Positions 24,292 to 30,843 are shown, numbered from the stretch's first letter. The stretch: DNA of 46,496 nt from CAMBDS01 sp964355675 (GCA_964355675.1 CAYHEC010000025.1:1-46496), one strand, 5' to 3'. A program made the numbers and translations. Notes: a model not told the origin generated them from the sequence alone.

Positions 24292-24323
24292 AGGCCGCCA
24301 GCTTCACGTCGGAGGCCTCTTTT
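24292..24323 (+). terminator. Terminator-like hairpin in the leader, conserved in both C2-like genes
   Basis: AGGCCGCC / GGAGGCCT stem, 11-nt loop, then CTTTT, ending 28 bp before the ATG. The leader of the second gene has the related GAGCCGCCAGCTACAAGCCG...GCCTCGTTTT at about 26449-26480. A terminator this close to a start, conserved in two paralogues, suggests attenuation. This is inference. Confidence 0.5.
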
Positions 24324-24350
24324 ACCGCCCAACGATGTAGGGAACTCACA

Positions 24351-24869
24351 ATGTCCAAACTATTTCCAGTCGCGCTCATGGTTGCCACCAGCTTTTTGAC
24401 AGGCAGCACAGGAAACAGTAACACCCCGCTAACCTTAACTCCACGCCCTGCAAACGAGATGTATATCGAAACCATAACTATCGATCAAATTCCATTCACA
24501 AACAAAGATGGAGCAGGTTGGGATTTAACAACCGGCCCGGATGTTTACATCGAATTGCATGACGATAAAGGTGGCAAGCTGTTTCATGCCGAAGGCGATA
24601 GGCGCGAAGATATAACACCGAAGCGCTTACCGCTTGAATGGAAATTCAAGACAATCGTTGATCTGTTCGGAAAGAAGGTCGGAGTTCGGATTGGCGACTT
24701 TAGCGGAAAACACTACTTCCGGATTTACGACTACGACGAAACCGGAAGCGATAAGATCGGCTACGCGGATTTCACTGTCAATGAGCTACTTAAATCAAAC
24801 GGTCTTGTGAAAGAGTACAAGATCCAAAACGGAAACGTGACGATGAGGATAACGGTTAGTTGGGAATGA
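24351..24869 (+). CDS. Secreted C2-like domain protein (copy 1)
   Basis: 172 residues. A weak signal peptide of about 20 residues (MSKLFPVALMVATSFLTGST) is followed by a C2-like beta-sandwich. GAGWDLTTGPDVYIELHD opens the domain, and a late acidic IYDYDETGSDKIGYADFTV resembles the second calcium-binding loop and closing strand of C2 domains. The C-terminus is KIQNGNVTMRITVSWE. It is related to the C-terminal half of the lipoprotein at 26505 and nearly identical at its end to the remnant at 28157. AGGGAA precedes ATG 24351. Role unknown; it is exported or membrane-anchored by inference. Confidence 0.75.
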   Translation: MSKLFPVALMVATSFLTGSTGNSNTPLTLTPRPANEMYIETITIDQIPFTNKDGAGWDLTTGPDVYIELHDDKGGKLFHAEGDRREDITPKRLPLEWKFKTIVDLFGKKVGVRIGDFSGKHYFRIYDYDETGSDKIGYADFTVNELLKSNGLVKEYKIQNGNVTMRITVSWE

Positions 24870-24931
24870 TCAACCTCTCTCTGGTCATTGAATTGAGCCA
24901 GATTATTTAACCATATAACTCAAATAGGAAA

Positions 24932-25132
24932 ATGAAGCACGAAATCTGTTTCCAGCATTACTGTGACACCTTAAAGCACTATTGGCGCTTGGTTTCCGAA
25001 GATGGCCGTTCCATCTTAGCCAAATCCAATACGGGATTCAATACACGGAAGGAATGTCTTAATGACATAGAGATTTTCAAAAAATCTGAAGATGCTCCGC
25101 CTGGTACAAAGGATGCTCCGATTGATGGATAA
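24932..25132 (+). CDS. DUF1508 (YegP-like) small protein
   Basis: 66 residues. YWRLVSEDGRSILAKSNTGF followed by NTRKECLNDIEIFKKSE is the single-copy DUF1508/UPF0339 fold. The Pro/Asp-rich tail is not conserved. AGGAAA precedes ATG 24932. It lies 62 bp after the C2-like gene and 30 bp before the three-TM gene, so these probably form one transcript. Function of the family is unknown. Confidence 0.78.
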   Translation: MKHEICFQHYCDTLKHYWRLVSEDGRSILAKSNTGFNTRKECLNDIEIFKKSEDAPPGTKDAPIDG

Positions 25133-25162
25133 TTCAATTAGCTAAACTTTAAGAGGAATAAT

Positions 25163-25855
25163 TTGACTGAAGCGTCAACGTCTGTTAGACTTCTAATTTT
25201 AGGATTACCGGGGATTGTTACTTACTTCCTCTGCATTCATCTGATAGCGAGGAAGAAACGCTCTGTACTCGAAACAACCCTTCTTGTCTTCGTTTACTCT
25301 TTTTTCGCGTATTCGATGGCAAATCTCCTTGCTATTATCTATAACCTAATACCGTGCACCAACACTGATCTCGTTTGGAAATTATCGAATCTCTACAACC
25401 CTAAGAATGTTGAGCCAATTTCTATTGGTTATCTGATTGCCTCAACAATTTGCGGAATAATTTTATCTTATCTACTTACTTACGCAAATACATACAGGCT
25501 TGCAAATAAATTTGCTCAAAAGATTAGCGCGACTAATAGATACGGTGATCATGATGTTTGGAGCCAGTTCATTCTTTACGAAGTAAAGAAAAATTTATGT
25601 ATCTACATATTTGACCGCAAATTAGGATTTACCTATTTCTGTAAAATAGCAGCTTGGTCAGGTACTGAAGAAAAACGAGAATTAGTTTTACAACACGTAT
25701 ACACATACAGAACAAAAGACTCAAAACCTCTAAGATATGACACTTTTCTTTATATCAGTCGTGAAGATTGTGATCTTGAATTAAGAATTCCCCCGGAGCA
25801 AAATACAGAACACTATAAATTTGGAATGAAACAAAAGGAATCCACAAATGAATAA
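25163..25855 (+). CDS. Three-TM protein with cytoplasmic beta-rich domain, probably DUF6338
   Basis: 230 residues. TM segments are at about 7-26, 36-60 and 90-110. The soluble part starts GDHDVWSQFILYEVKKNLCIYIFDRKLG and continues with a strand-rich region ending ISREDCDLELRI. The TM N-terminus plus DVW...dg..G and the closing REDCD agree with my recollection of DUF6338; no search was possible. The start is TTG 25163 with AGAGGA five bases upstream. It overlaps the next, tiny gene by 8 bp. The DNA is clearly more AT-rich than the flanking core genes. Function unknown. Confidence 0.7.
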   Translation: MTEASTSVRLLILGLPGIVTYFLCIHLIARKKRSVLETTLLVFVYSFFAYSMANLLAIIYNLIPCTNTDLVWKLSNLYNPKNVEPISIGYLIASTICGIILSYLLTYANTYRLANKFAQKISATNRYGDHDVWSQFILYEVKKNLCIYIFDRKLGFTYFCKIAAWSGTEEKRELVLQHVYTYRTKDSKPLRYDTFLYISREDCDLELRIPPEQNTEHYKFGMKQKESTNE

Positions 25856-26009
25856 CGATCGTGATAACCGGTCAAATCCATGCCCCCAGCAACCATCACA
25901 ACCAATTCAAGTTCTTCAGAATGAAGGATTTGAAAAAAAAGGTGGTTTTGAGAGGCAATCTTCAGAACTACCTCAAGCTCCCGTTCCTCCTCCGCCAGAA
26001 GATAATTAA
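25848..26009 (+). CDS. 53-residue proline-rich partner of the three-TM protein
   Basis: Starts at ATG 25848 inside the end of the preceding gene, with AAAAGGA upstream, and ends TAA 26009. The sequence is polar with tandem-like EGFEKK/GGFERQ and a C-terminal PQAPVPPPPEDN. DUF6338-type genes are, as I recall, often followed by a short protein with RGYQP-like repeats and prolines. The EGF/GGF units plus poly-Pro tail would be a diverged version of it. No signal peptide or TM. Overlap and ribosome-binding site argue that it is translated; function unknown. Confidence 0.6.
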   Translation: MNNDRDNRSNPCPQQPSQPIQVLQNEGFEKKGGFERQSSELPQAPVPPPPEDN

Positions 26010-26060
26010 TCTCTCCGGAGTTCGAATCCATTGAGGAAATTCGGATTTTGCCCTTTTCCA

Positions 26061-26089
26061 TGTCACACTTCTGTCACACTCTGTCACAA
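26061..26089 (+). promoter_or_regulatory. Candidate integrase arm-binding repeats, right side
   Basis: Three TGTCACA units with 10-11-bp spacing (26061, 26072, 26082), in the same orientation as the pair at 21643-21667. They lie 107-135 bp inside the right att copy. Confidence 0.5.
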
Positions 26090-26195
26090 ATCTTAGCGAT
26101 CATTTACCACGAATTACGACAGTAACTATTTCGTAATTTCTTAAATCAATTATCGTTACGTGCGATAGAATGTTGTGAAAAATGGCAAAAGTCAC

Positions 26196-26250
26196 TCTTG
26201 AAAACCGCCGCGAGAAATCGCTTGGGGGTTCGAGTCCCTCATCCTCCGCA
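26196..26250 (+). repeat. att copy between islands 1 and 2
   Basis: 55 bp identical to 21508-21562, covering the anticodon loop to the end of tRNA-Ser. The 5' part of the tRNA is absent, so this is not a functional tRNA gene. Confidence 0.92.
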
Positions 26251-26262
26251 AGGACACTTCTT

Positions 26263-26290
26263 CTGCCGACCCCCTGCGGTCGGCAGTTTT
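26263..26290 (+). terminator. Terminator hairpin, first of a tandem pair
   Basis: 9-bp stem CTGCCGACC/GGTCGGCAG, loop CCCTGC, TTTT tail. It is part of a 41-bp unit (26250-26290) repeated at 26302-26342. Confidence 0.85.
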
Positions 26291-26314
26291 GTTTCCGCCA
26301 TAAGGACACTTCTT

Positions 26315-26342
26315 CTGCCGACCCCCTGCGGTCGGCAGTTTT
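26315..26342 (+). terminator. Terminator hairpin, second of a tandem pair
   Basis: Exact second copy of the hairpin at 26263-26290, 52 bp further on, followed by TTTTATTTT. Confidence 0.85.
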
Positions 26343-26402
26343 ATTTTCCTCCCTTCGACTCAGCGAGCGACTCGGCGCTTCTTACATGTTGCGACAAAAC
26401 AC

Positions 26403-26431
26403 TTGCGCGGACTGTATTTCACTGCTATATT
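26403..26431 (+). promoter_or_regulatory. Promoter of the second C2-like gene
   Basis: TTGCGC (26403-26408), 17-bp spacer, TATATT (26426-26431). Spacing and -10 are identical to 24130-24158, and both are followed by related leader sequence. Confidence 0.68.
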
Positions 26432-26504
26432 GACTATAGACAAAGGTGAGCCGCCAGCTACAAGCCGGATGCCTCGTTTTGTCATGAAACCAACTGAGCG
26501 AACA

Positions 26505-27218
26505 ATGACACGTACTCAATTTCTTACGGCTTTTTGCACCGGTACAGTTTGTTTATTTTCTTCTGCCTGCACTAACAATCCAACAAACTCCGAACCCGAA
26601 CCAATTGCATCGTTTAGCTACAATGGTGCAATGGTTTCTCCGGCAACCATCAGGTTCACCAATCATTCCGAGAACGCGGATGTTTTCGAGTGGAGATTCG
26701 GCGACGGATCAACCGCTACGACTGAGAGTCCGACTCATACTTATGCCGTATCCGGTTTTTATCGGGTCGAGCTGACAGCCTCCAACAACCACACCAGAGA
26801 ATGGTCGAGGACTTCTCAAACACTCGAGATCCTTCCCAGCAAGGCATTTTTAGACTCAGTCATTGTCGATGATATTCCGTTTGTCGATGATTTCGGAGCC
26901 TCGTGGGATATCGGATCGGGGCCGGATTTGTTTTGGACATTAGAGCGAAGCAATGGGGCGGTGTTGGTCACCGGATCAATCATTTATGATCTTACGCCAC
27001 ATCGACTTCCGGTATATTGGACTCTGGGAGAGTCTGTTCGAATTCCAACTACCGAAGAACTGACAATATGGCTTACCGATTATGATGAGACTTCAGCAGA
27101 TGACGACATAATCGCCGGAGCTTTTGATCTGCGAGATTATGACAATTATCCCGACGAAATTTATTGGGATAGTCCTGAGGAATTGTTTGCGATGACGGTT
27201 TATCTGCATTGGGAGTAA
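26505..27218 (+). CDS. PKD plus C2-like lipoprotein (copy 2)
   Basis: 237 residues from ATG 26505. Upstream in-frame ATGs would put the leader RNA into the protein and bury the signal peptide. Signal peptide TQFLTAFCTGTVCLFSSAC with a plausible lipobox Cys (about residue 20), then a Pro/Glu spacer. A PKD domain (about 31-110: PIASFSYNG, FEWRFGDGSTATTESPTHTY) is followed by a C2-like domain (about 118-237: VDDFGASWDIGSGPDLFWTL, LTDYDETSADDDIIAGAFDL). The C-terminal domain is homologous to the protein at 24351. Probably outer-membrane or surface lipoprotein; role unknown. Confidence 0.8.
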   Translation: MTRTQFLTAFCTGTVCLFSSACTNNPTNSEPEPIASFSYNGAMVSPATIRFTNHSENADVFEWRFGDGSTATTESPTHTYAVSGFYRVELTASNNHTREWSRTSQTLEILPSKAFLDSVIVDDIPFVDDFGASWDIGSGPDLFWTLERSNGAVLVTGSIIYDLTPHRLPVYWTLGESVRIPTTEELTIWLTDYDETSADDDIIAGAFDLRDYDNYPDEIYWDSPEELFAMTVYLHWE

Positions 27219-27307
27219 GAAGTTAGGGAAAGGCTTTAGGCGATGGGCTTTAGGCTTTTGGGGGGGATTCCAGACAAGCTGAAGCTTGGACTCTAAACTC
27301 CGGCCAC

Positions 27308-27336
27308 TTGCCTTTACCTGCCTCGGTTCGTATATT
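27308..27336 (+). promoter_or_regulatory. Promoter of the toxin-antitoxin locus
   Basis: TTGCCT (27308-27313), 17-bp spacer, TATATT (27331-27336), 30 bp before the first antitoxin-like gene. Confidence 0.65.
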
Positions 27337-27366
27337 GTTCATTAGTCATTATCAAAAGGAGTTTAG

Positions 27367-27549
27367 ATGTCACCCCTGCGAGAAGCAGCTATTGAGGCAA
27401 TCCGAAGCCTGCCAGAAAACGGAAAGTTCGACGAACTGCTCGAAGATATCCTCTACTATGCCAACATCGAAGAAGGTTTGCGTGATGCCGACGCCGGTCG
27501 GCTTATTCCCATCGAAGAGGTCATGGCAGAAAACGGCGTCAAGGTTTGA
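27367..27549 (+). CDS. Antitoxin-like protein 1
   Basis: 60 residues, acidic. REAAIEAIRSLPENGKFDEL is followed by EDILYYANIEEGLRDADAGR and the ending IPIEEVMAENGVKV. This resembles short antitoxins found beside ParE/RelE-type toxins, where the C-terminal IPxEEV segment is usual. AAAAGGAG precedes ATG 27367. A paralogue follows 58 bp downstream, and the toxin follows that. Confidence 0.75.
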   Translation: MSPLREAAIEAIRSLPENGKFDELLEDILYYANIEEGLRDADAGRLIPIEEVMAENGVKV

Positions 27550-27607
27550 GGGTTAAGCTTACCCATCGTGCGCGAATTAATCTCAACAGAGAATAAAGGA
27601 ACCAATA

Positions 27608-27787
27608 ATGCCCGATCTGAAAGAAACAGCTATCAACGTCATTCGGTCGTTACCGCAAGGCGTAGAATGGCGGGATATCTTAGAGGAACTCTACTTCAGG
27701 ATGAAAGTCGATGCCGGTCTCAAAGAAGCAGATGAAGGAAAGACAATCCCTTGGGAGCAGGTAAAGTCGGAACTCGGTCTGCTTTGA
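27608..27787 (+). CDS. Antitoxin-like protein 2, paralogue of the preceding gene
   Basis: 59 residues with the same layout as antitoxin 1: ETAINVIRSLPQGVEWRDIL, then VDAGLKEADEGKTIPWEQV. AAAGGA precedes ATG 27608. The stop TGA overlaps the TTG start of the toxin (TTGA), so this copy is the one coupled to it. Confidence 0.75.
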   Translation: MPDLKETAINVIRSLPQGVEWRDILEELYFRMKVDAGLKEADEGKTIPWEQVKSELGLL

Positions 27788-28077
27788 AAACCCGGATCAC
27801 TCCCTCAGCTTACGCTGATCTGAGAAGTATCCGCGACTTTATTTCTCAAGATTCACCGTCAAGTGCTCGAAAGACCATCGAGATAATTGCGGAGATAGTT
27901 GACCAGTGTGCCCTCCAACCGCTGGCAGGTCGAATTGTGCCGGAGTATGACAACCCAAAGATCCGGGAACGAATTTGGGGCTCTTACCGAATAATATATC
28001 GTTTGCAGGTCGATATTCTGGAAGTCATTGCCATTTATCACGCTTCACGAGATCTTCGGATCATGGGGACGGAATAA
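27784..28077 (+). CDS. ParE/RelE-family toxin
   Basis: 97 residues from TTG 27784, giving KTRITPSAYADLRSIRDFIS, the usual ParE opening. The earlier in-frame TTG 27751 would add residues translated from within the antitoxin. Helical hairpin SSARKTIEIIAEIVDQCALQ is followed by the strands RERIWGSYRIIYRL and VDILEVIAIYHASRDL, typical of ParE/RelE folds. Target (gyrase or ribosome) cannot be decided. Complete. Confidence 0.88.
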   Translation: MKTRITPSAYADLRSIRDFISQDSPSSARKTIEIIAEIVDQCALQPLAGRIVPEYDNPKIRERIWGSYRIIYRLQVDILEVIAIYHASRDLRIMGTE

Positions 28078-28086
28078 TCGGCGGCA

Positions 28087-28152
28087 AACCACGGCATAAG
28101 CCCTCCCGAAAGCGGGATCGGGACGCCCCCGCGATACCCAAGGCTGTGGTTT
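28087..28152. repeat. Hairpin between the toxin gene and the C2-like remnant
   Basis: AAACCACGGC / GCTGTGGTTT (10 bp, one G-U) enclosing CCCGAAAGCGGGATCGGG-type inner stems. It sits at the break point of the decayed C2-like gene. Confidence 0.65.
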
Positions 28153-28156
28153 GAAA

Positions 28157-28297
28157 TGGGGCTACGACTACGACGACACCGAGATCGGCATAGCGGCTTT
28201 CAGCGTTAACGTCCTGATGAAGGCGCAAGGTATTGGGAAGGAATACAAAATCCAAAACGGAAACGTGACGATTAGGATAACGGTTAGGCGGGAATAA
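28157..28297 (+). pseudogene. Remnant of a third C2-like gene (3' end only)
   Basis: In frame it reads WGYDYDDTEIGIAAFSVNVL, then EYKIQNGNVTIRITVRRE and a stop, closely matching the C-terminus of the protein at 24351-24869. No start or upstream part remains. The hairpin at 28087-28152 adjoins the break. Confidence 0.85.
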
Positions 28298-28406
28298 AAA
28301 ACTCGGAGAATTAATAACGAATTACATTGCAAATAACGTACTTCCTCTTCATGCCGATAGGCTTGAACGATCCAGAATCTTTGATAAAGAGAATCTCGGT
28401 CAATAC

Positions 28407-29795
28407 ATGACTTCTCGGCGAATAGCCGACTTTATGACAAGTCTTTTCTCGCTCAGGAATACCAGCACAGTTTCCTTGTTAGACGCAGGCGCAGGAACTG
28501 GAGTTCTTTCCACTGCATTTATTGATCGATGGATTTCCGATGATTGTTCTCATGGTCGCTTAAAGGTCACTACATTTGAAATTGATCCCAAAATGTGTTC
28601 AGGGTTAATCCAATCACTTCGGAGTTATTCAACAGTCCCACACTTAAGTATCAATATGGTATTCTCTGATTTTATTGAACATAGTGTTGATTTATTCAAA
28701 AATGGTCACTTTGAACCCTTCACTCACTGCATACTAAATCCACCGTATAGGAAAATTAACTCCTCATCTCGGCATCGTCAATTACTTCGGCAGGTCGGAA
28801 TCGAAACCGTAAATCTTTACTCAGGTTTTTTGGCACTTAGCTTACTAATGCTTGAGTCAAAAGGAGAACTTGTTGCTATTATACCCCGAAGCTTCTGCAA
28901 CGGTCTCTATTACTTGCCTTTCCGCCAATTGCTTCTGAAGTATGCTGCCATTCGACATATTCATCTGTTCTCTGCCAGAGATAGAGCATTCAAAACGGAT
29001 GGAGTCTTACAAGAGAATGTGATAATATCTCTCGAACGTGATGGAATACAGAAGGATGTGACGATCTCTACCTCAACAGACGATCAGTTTAACGATTATA
29101 CAACCTTTGAAATTCCATTTAGTCAGATAGTAAGAGCTAATGACCAGCAATTATACATACATGTTCCTACCGATACAGCATTAAGCCCGTTGAGCGAATC
29201 ACCTTCACTTCGTTTCAAACTATCTGACTTACAGTTAGATGTTTGTACCGGCCCAGTGGTTGACTTTCGTGCGCGGGAATTTTTACGGATGCAACCGGCA
29301 GCAGATTGCGTCCCGCTTCTCTATCCATTTCATTTTGCAAAGAATTCTTTTCTTTGGCCTCGAAACCACGCTCGTAAACCGAACGCCTTGCGAATTGCGC
29401 CAGAAACCAACAAGCTACTGATGCCAAACGGCTATTACGTTGTGCTAAAGCGTTTCACGTCAAAAGAAGAAAAACGTCGTATAGTAGCTAACTTAGTTAA
29501 ACCGGATTACTTCTCAACACAAAAATTAGCTTTCGAAAACCATCTAAACGTCATCCACTTCAATAAGCGAGGAATGGACGAACTGTTGGCTCGCGGATTG
29601 ACTGTTTATTTGAATTCAAGTATTGTTGATCTTTATTTTCGCAGATTCAGCGGTCATACACAAGTCAATGCAACTGATCTTAGGCTACTTAACTTCCCAA
29701 GTCAAGAAGCTTTGCGAAACCTCGGCCAGATAGATACAGAGACTCCATTAATCACATCAAACCAAATAGACTCCCAAGTCTCCAAGATATTATGA
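28407..29795 (+). CDS. Eco57I-like DNA adenine methyltransferase of a type II R-M system
   Basis: At least 462 residues. SAM motif I DAGAGTGVLSTAF (about 25-37), catalytic motif IV NPPY (N111-Y114), and a C-terminal target-recognition region. It pairs with the BsuBI/PstI-like nuclease gene, overlapping it by ATGA. The start is uncertain: coding similarity extends upstream. The frame reads IANNVLPLHADRLERSRI, then GQYMTSRRIADFM, where relatives have a GQFxTP-type N-terminus. No ATG, GTG or TTG exists in that frame between the stop at 28278 and ATG 28407. Initiation may use ATA 28314 or ATT 28326 (GGAGAA at 28305-28310), or the gene has lost its start. It expects to protect CTGCAG-like sites if the partner is a true PstI relative. 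Confidence 0.85.
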   Translation: MTSRRIADFMTSLFSLRNTSTVSLLDAGAGTGVLSTAFIDRWISDDCSHGRLKVTTFEIDPKMCSGLIQSLRSYSTVPHLSINMVFSDFIEHSVDLFKNGHFEPFTHCILNPPYRKINSSSRHRQLLRQVGIETVNLYSGFLALSLLMLESKGELVAIIPRSFCNGLYYLPFRQLLLKYAAIRHIHLFSARDRAFKTDGVLQENVIISLERDGIQKDVTISTSTDDQFNDYTTFEIPFSQIVRANDQQLYIHVPTDTALSPLSESPSLRFKLSDLQLDVCTGPVVDFRAREFLRMQPAADCVPLLYPFHFAKNSFLWPRNHARKPNALRIAPETNKLLMPNGYYVVLKRFTSKEEKRRIVANLVKPDYFSTQKLAFENHLNVIHFNKRGMDELLARGLTVYLNSSIVDLYFRRFSGHTQVNATDLRLLNFPSQEALRNLGQIDTETPLITSNQIDSQVSKIL

Positions 29796-30751
29796 ATCAA
29801 TCCGAAATTGACGTTAAGATCTCAGAAGCTCTTTCCATTTTGGTCGCACTTGGCTTGCCGAAAGAACAACAAAATGATCGATCAGCGCTTTGTTTGCTTG
29901 CTCTCTTAGGTTTGATGCCTTCTGATCATTGGCGATCTGCAAGTGCACCATTGATTGGAATCACGCCAATGATGGATTGGATGAAAGCTCATTACGCAAA
30001 AAAATACGCGCCGAACAGTAGAGAGACCGTTAGACGGCAGACGATGCACCAATTCATTCAAGCCGGAATCTCTTTATATAATCCAGATGATCCATCAAGA
30101 GCCACAAATAGCCCGAAGGCAGTCTATCAGATTTATCCGGGTGTTCTGACGTTGTTGAGAGCTTTCGGCACAAAAAAATGGACTGGTTTACTCAAGAAGC
30201 AGTTAAAGTCAAAGCCTTCCCTTTCTATTCAATACGCAAAACATCGCCACCAGAAATTGGTTCCAGTCATTCTTCCTTCTGGCACAGAGATAAAACTTAG
30301 TCCCGGCGAACATAGTGAATTAATTAAGGATATCATCGAAGAATTTGGCGCTCGCTTCGCGCAAAATTCCCTGCTTGTCTATGTTGGCGACACTGGAGAG
30401 AAGTTCGGTTTCTTCGATGAAAAACTCCTCACTTCACTAAATGTATCGCTTGACTCGCACGGTAAGATGCCGGATGTAGTCCTGTACTTGAAAGCCAAAA
30501 ATTGGCTATTTCTGATCGAAGCTGTAACGAGTCATGGTCCCGTGAATCCAAAACGTTACAATGAACTAACAACCCTATTCGCAGAGACTACCGCGAACCT
30601 CATCTTTATATCCGCCTTTAGGACTCGTTCGATAATGAGACGTTATCTTCACGATCTTGCTTGGGAGACAGAGGTCTGGATTGCCGATAATCCCTCGCAC
30701 CTTGTTCATTTCAACGGAGACCGTTTCCTTGGTCCTTATACTGTTAAATGA
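29792..30751 (+). CDS. BsuBI/PstI-family type II restriction endonuclease
   Basis: 319 residues. An N-terminal helical domain (about 1-150) is followed by the family's nuclease domain: VYVGDTGEKFGFFDEKLL, MPDVVLYLKAKNWLFLIEAV and TSHGPVNPKRYNEL. The PD...(E)xV arrangement and TSHGPV are diagnostic of BsuBI/PstI relatives, which cut CTGCAG. ATG 29792 overlaps the methyltransferase stop, the usual coupled order of methylase before endonuclease. Appears intact. Site specificity is inferred from the family and could differ. Confidence 0.92.
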   Translation: MNQSEIDVKISEALSILVALGLPKEQQNDRSALCLLALLGLMPSDHWRSASAPLIGITPMMDWMKAHYAKKYAPNSRETVRRQTMHQFIQAGISLYNPDDPSRATNSPKAVYQIYPGVLTLLRAFGTKKWTGLLKKQLKSKPSLSIQYAKHRHQKLVPVILPSGTEIKLSPGEHSELIKDIIEEFGARFAQNSLLVYVGDTGEKFGFFDEKLLTSLNVSLDSHGKMPDVVLYLKAKNWLFLIEAVTSHGPVNPKRYNELTTLFAETTANLIFISAFRTRSIMRRYLHDLAWETEVWIADNPSHLVHFNGDRFLGPYTVK

Positions 30752-30812
30752 ACGCCGTTTCTTGTCCCACCTTATCACAGTTCATAGCGCAAATTGACAT
30801 GATTTACGGCAA

Positions 30813-30839
30813 GGGGGTTCGAGTCCCTCATCCTCTGCA
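30813..30839 (+). repeat. Third att copy (distal end of island 2)
   Basis: 27 bp covering the tRNA T arm and acceptor end (GGGGGTTCGAGTCCCTCATC...), with one mismatch (T at 30836) against 21536-21562. Confidence 0.85.
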
Positions 30840-30843
30840 AATA

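Larger units (their letters stand above)
21508..26250 (+). mobile_element. Genomic island 1 in tRNA-Ser(UGA), integrase-bearing
   Basis: Bounded by identical 55-bp copies of the tRNA 3' portion. A tyrosine integrase starts 174 bp inside the left copy and is transcribed inward. Contents: integrase, two small DNA-binding-type proteins, a 660-bp structured gene-free stretch, a secreted C2-like protein, DUF1508, and the three-TM/proline-rich pair. There is no replication, capsid or conjugation gene. Size about 4.7 kb. Confidence 0.88.
26196..30839 (+). mobile_element. Genomic island 2, no integrase, restriction-modification cargo
   Basis: Lies between the second (26196-26250) and third (30813-30839) tRNA-Ser-derived att copies, about 4.6 kb. 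Contents: C2-like lipoprotein, toxin-antitoxin genes, decayed C2-like copy, Eco57I-like methyltransferase and BsuBI/PstI-like endonuclease. With no recombinase of its own, it would depend on the island 1 integrase or is immobile. Confidence 0.75.

Noticed and set aside
26018..26040. T-arm-like GGAGTTCGAATCC as another tRNA fragment
   Set aside because: Only the T-arm consensus matches; no acceptor or anticodon parts and no similarity to tRNA-Ser(UGA).
26196..26250. Second tRNA-Ser gene
   Set aside because: The 5' acceptor strand and D arm are absent, so it is an att duplicate only.
26250..26342. Two direct 41-bp copies as the start of a CRISPR or transposon end
   Set aside because: Each copy is a complete terminator hairpin with a T-run; a simple local duplication explains them.
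26403..26504. Longer start for the PKD/C2-like lipoprotein
   Set aside because: It would include the -35/-10 promoter and leader hairpin and displace the signal peptide from the N-terminus.
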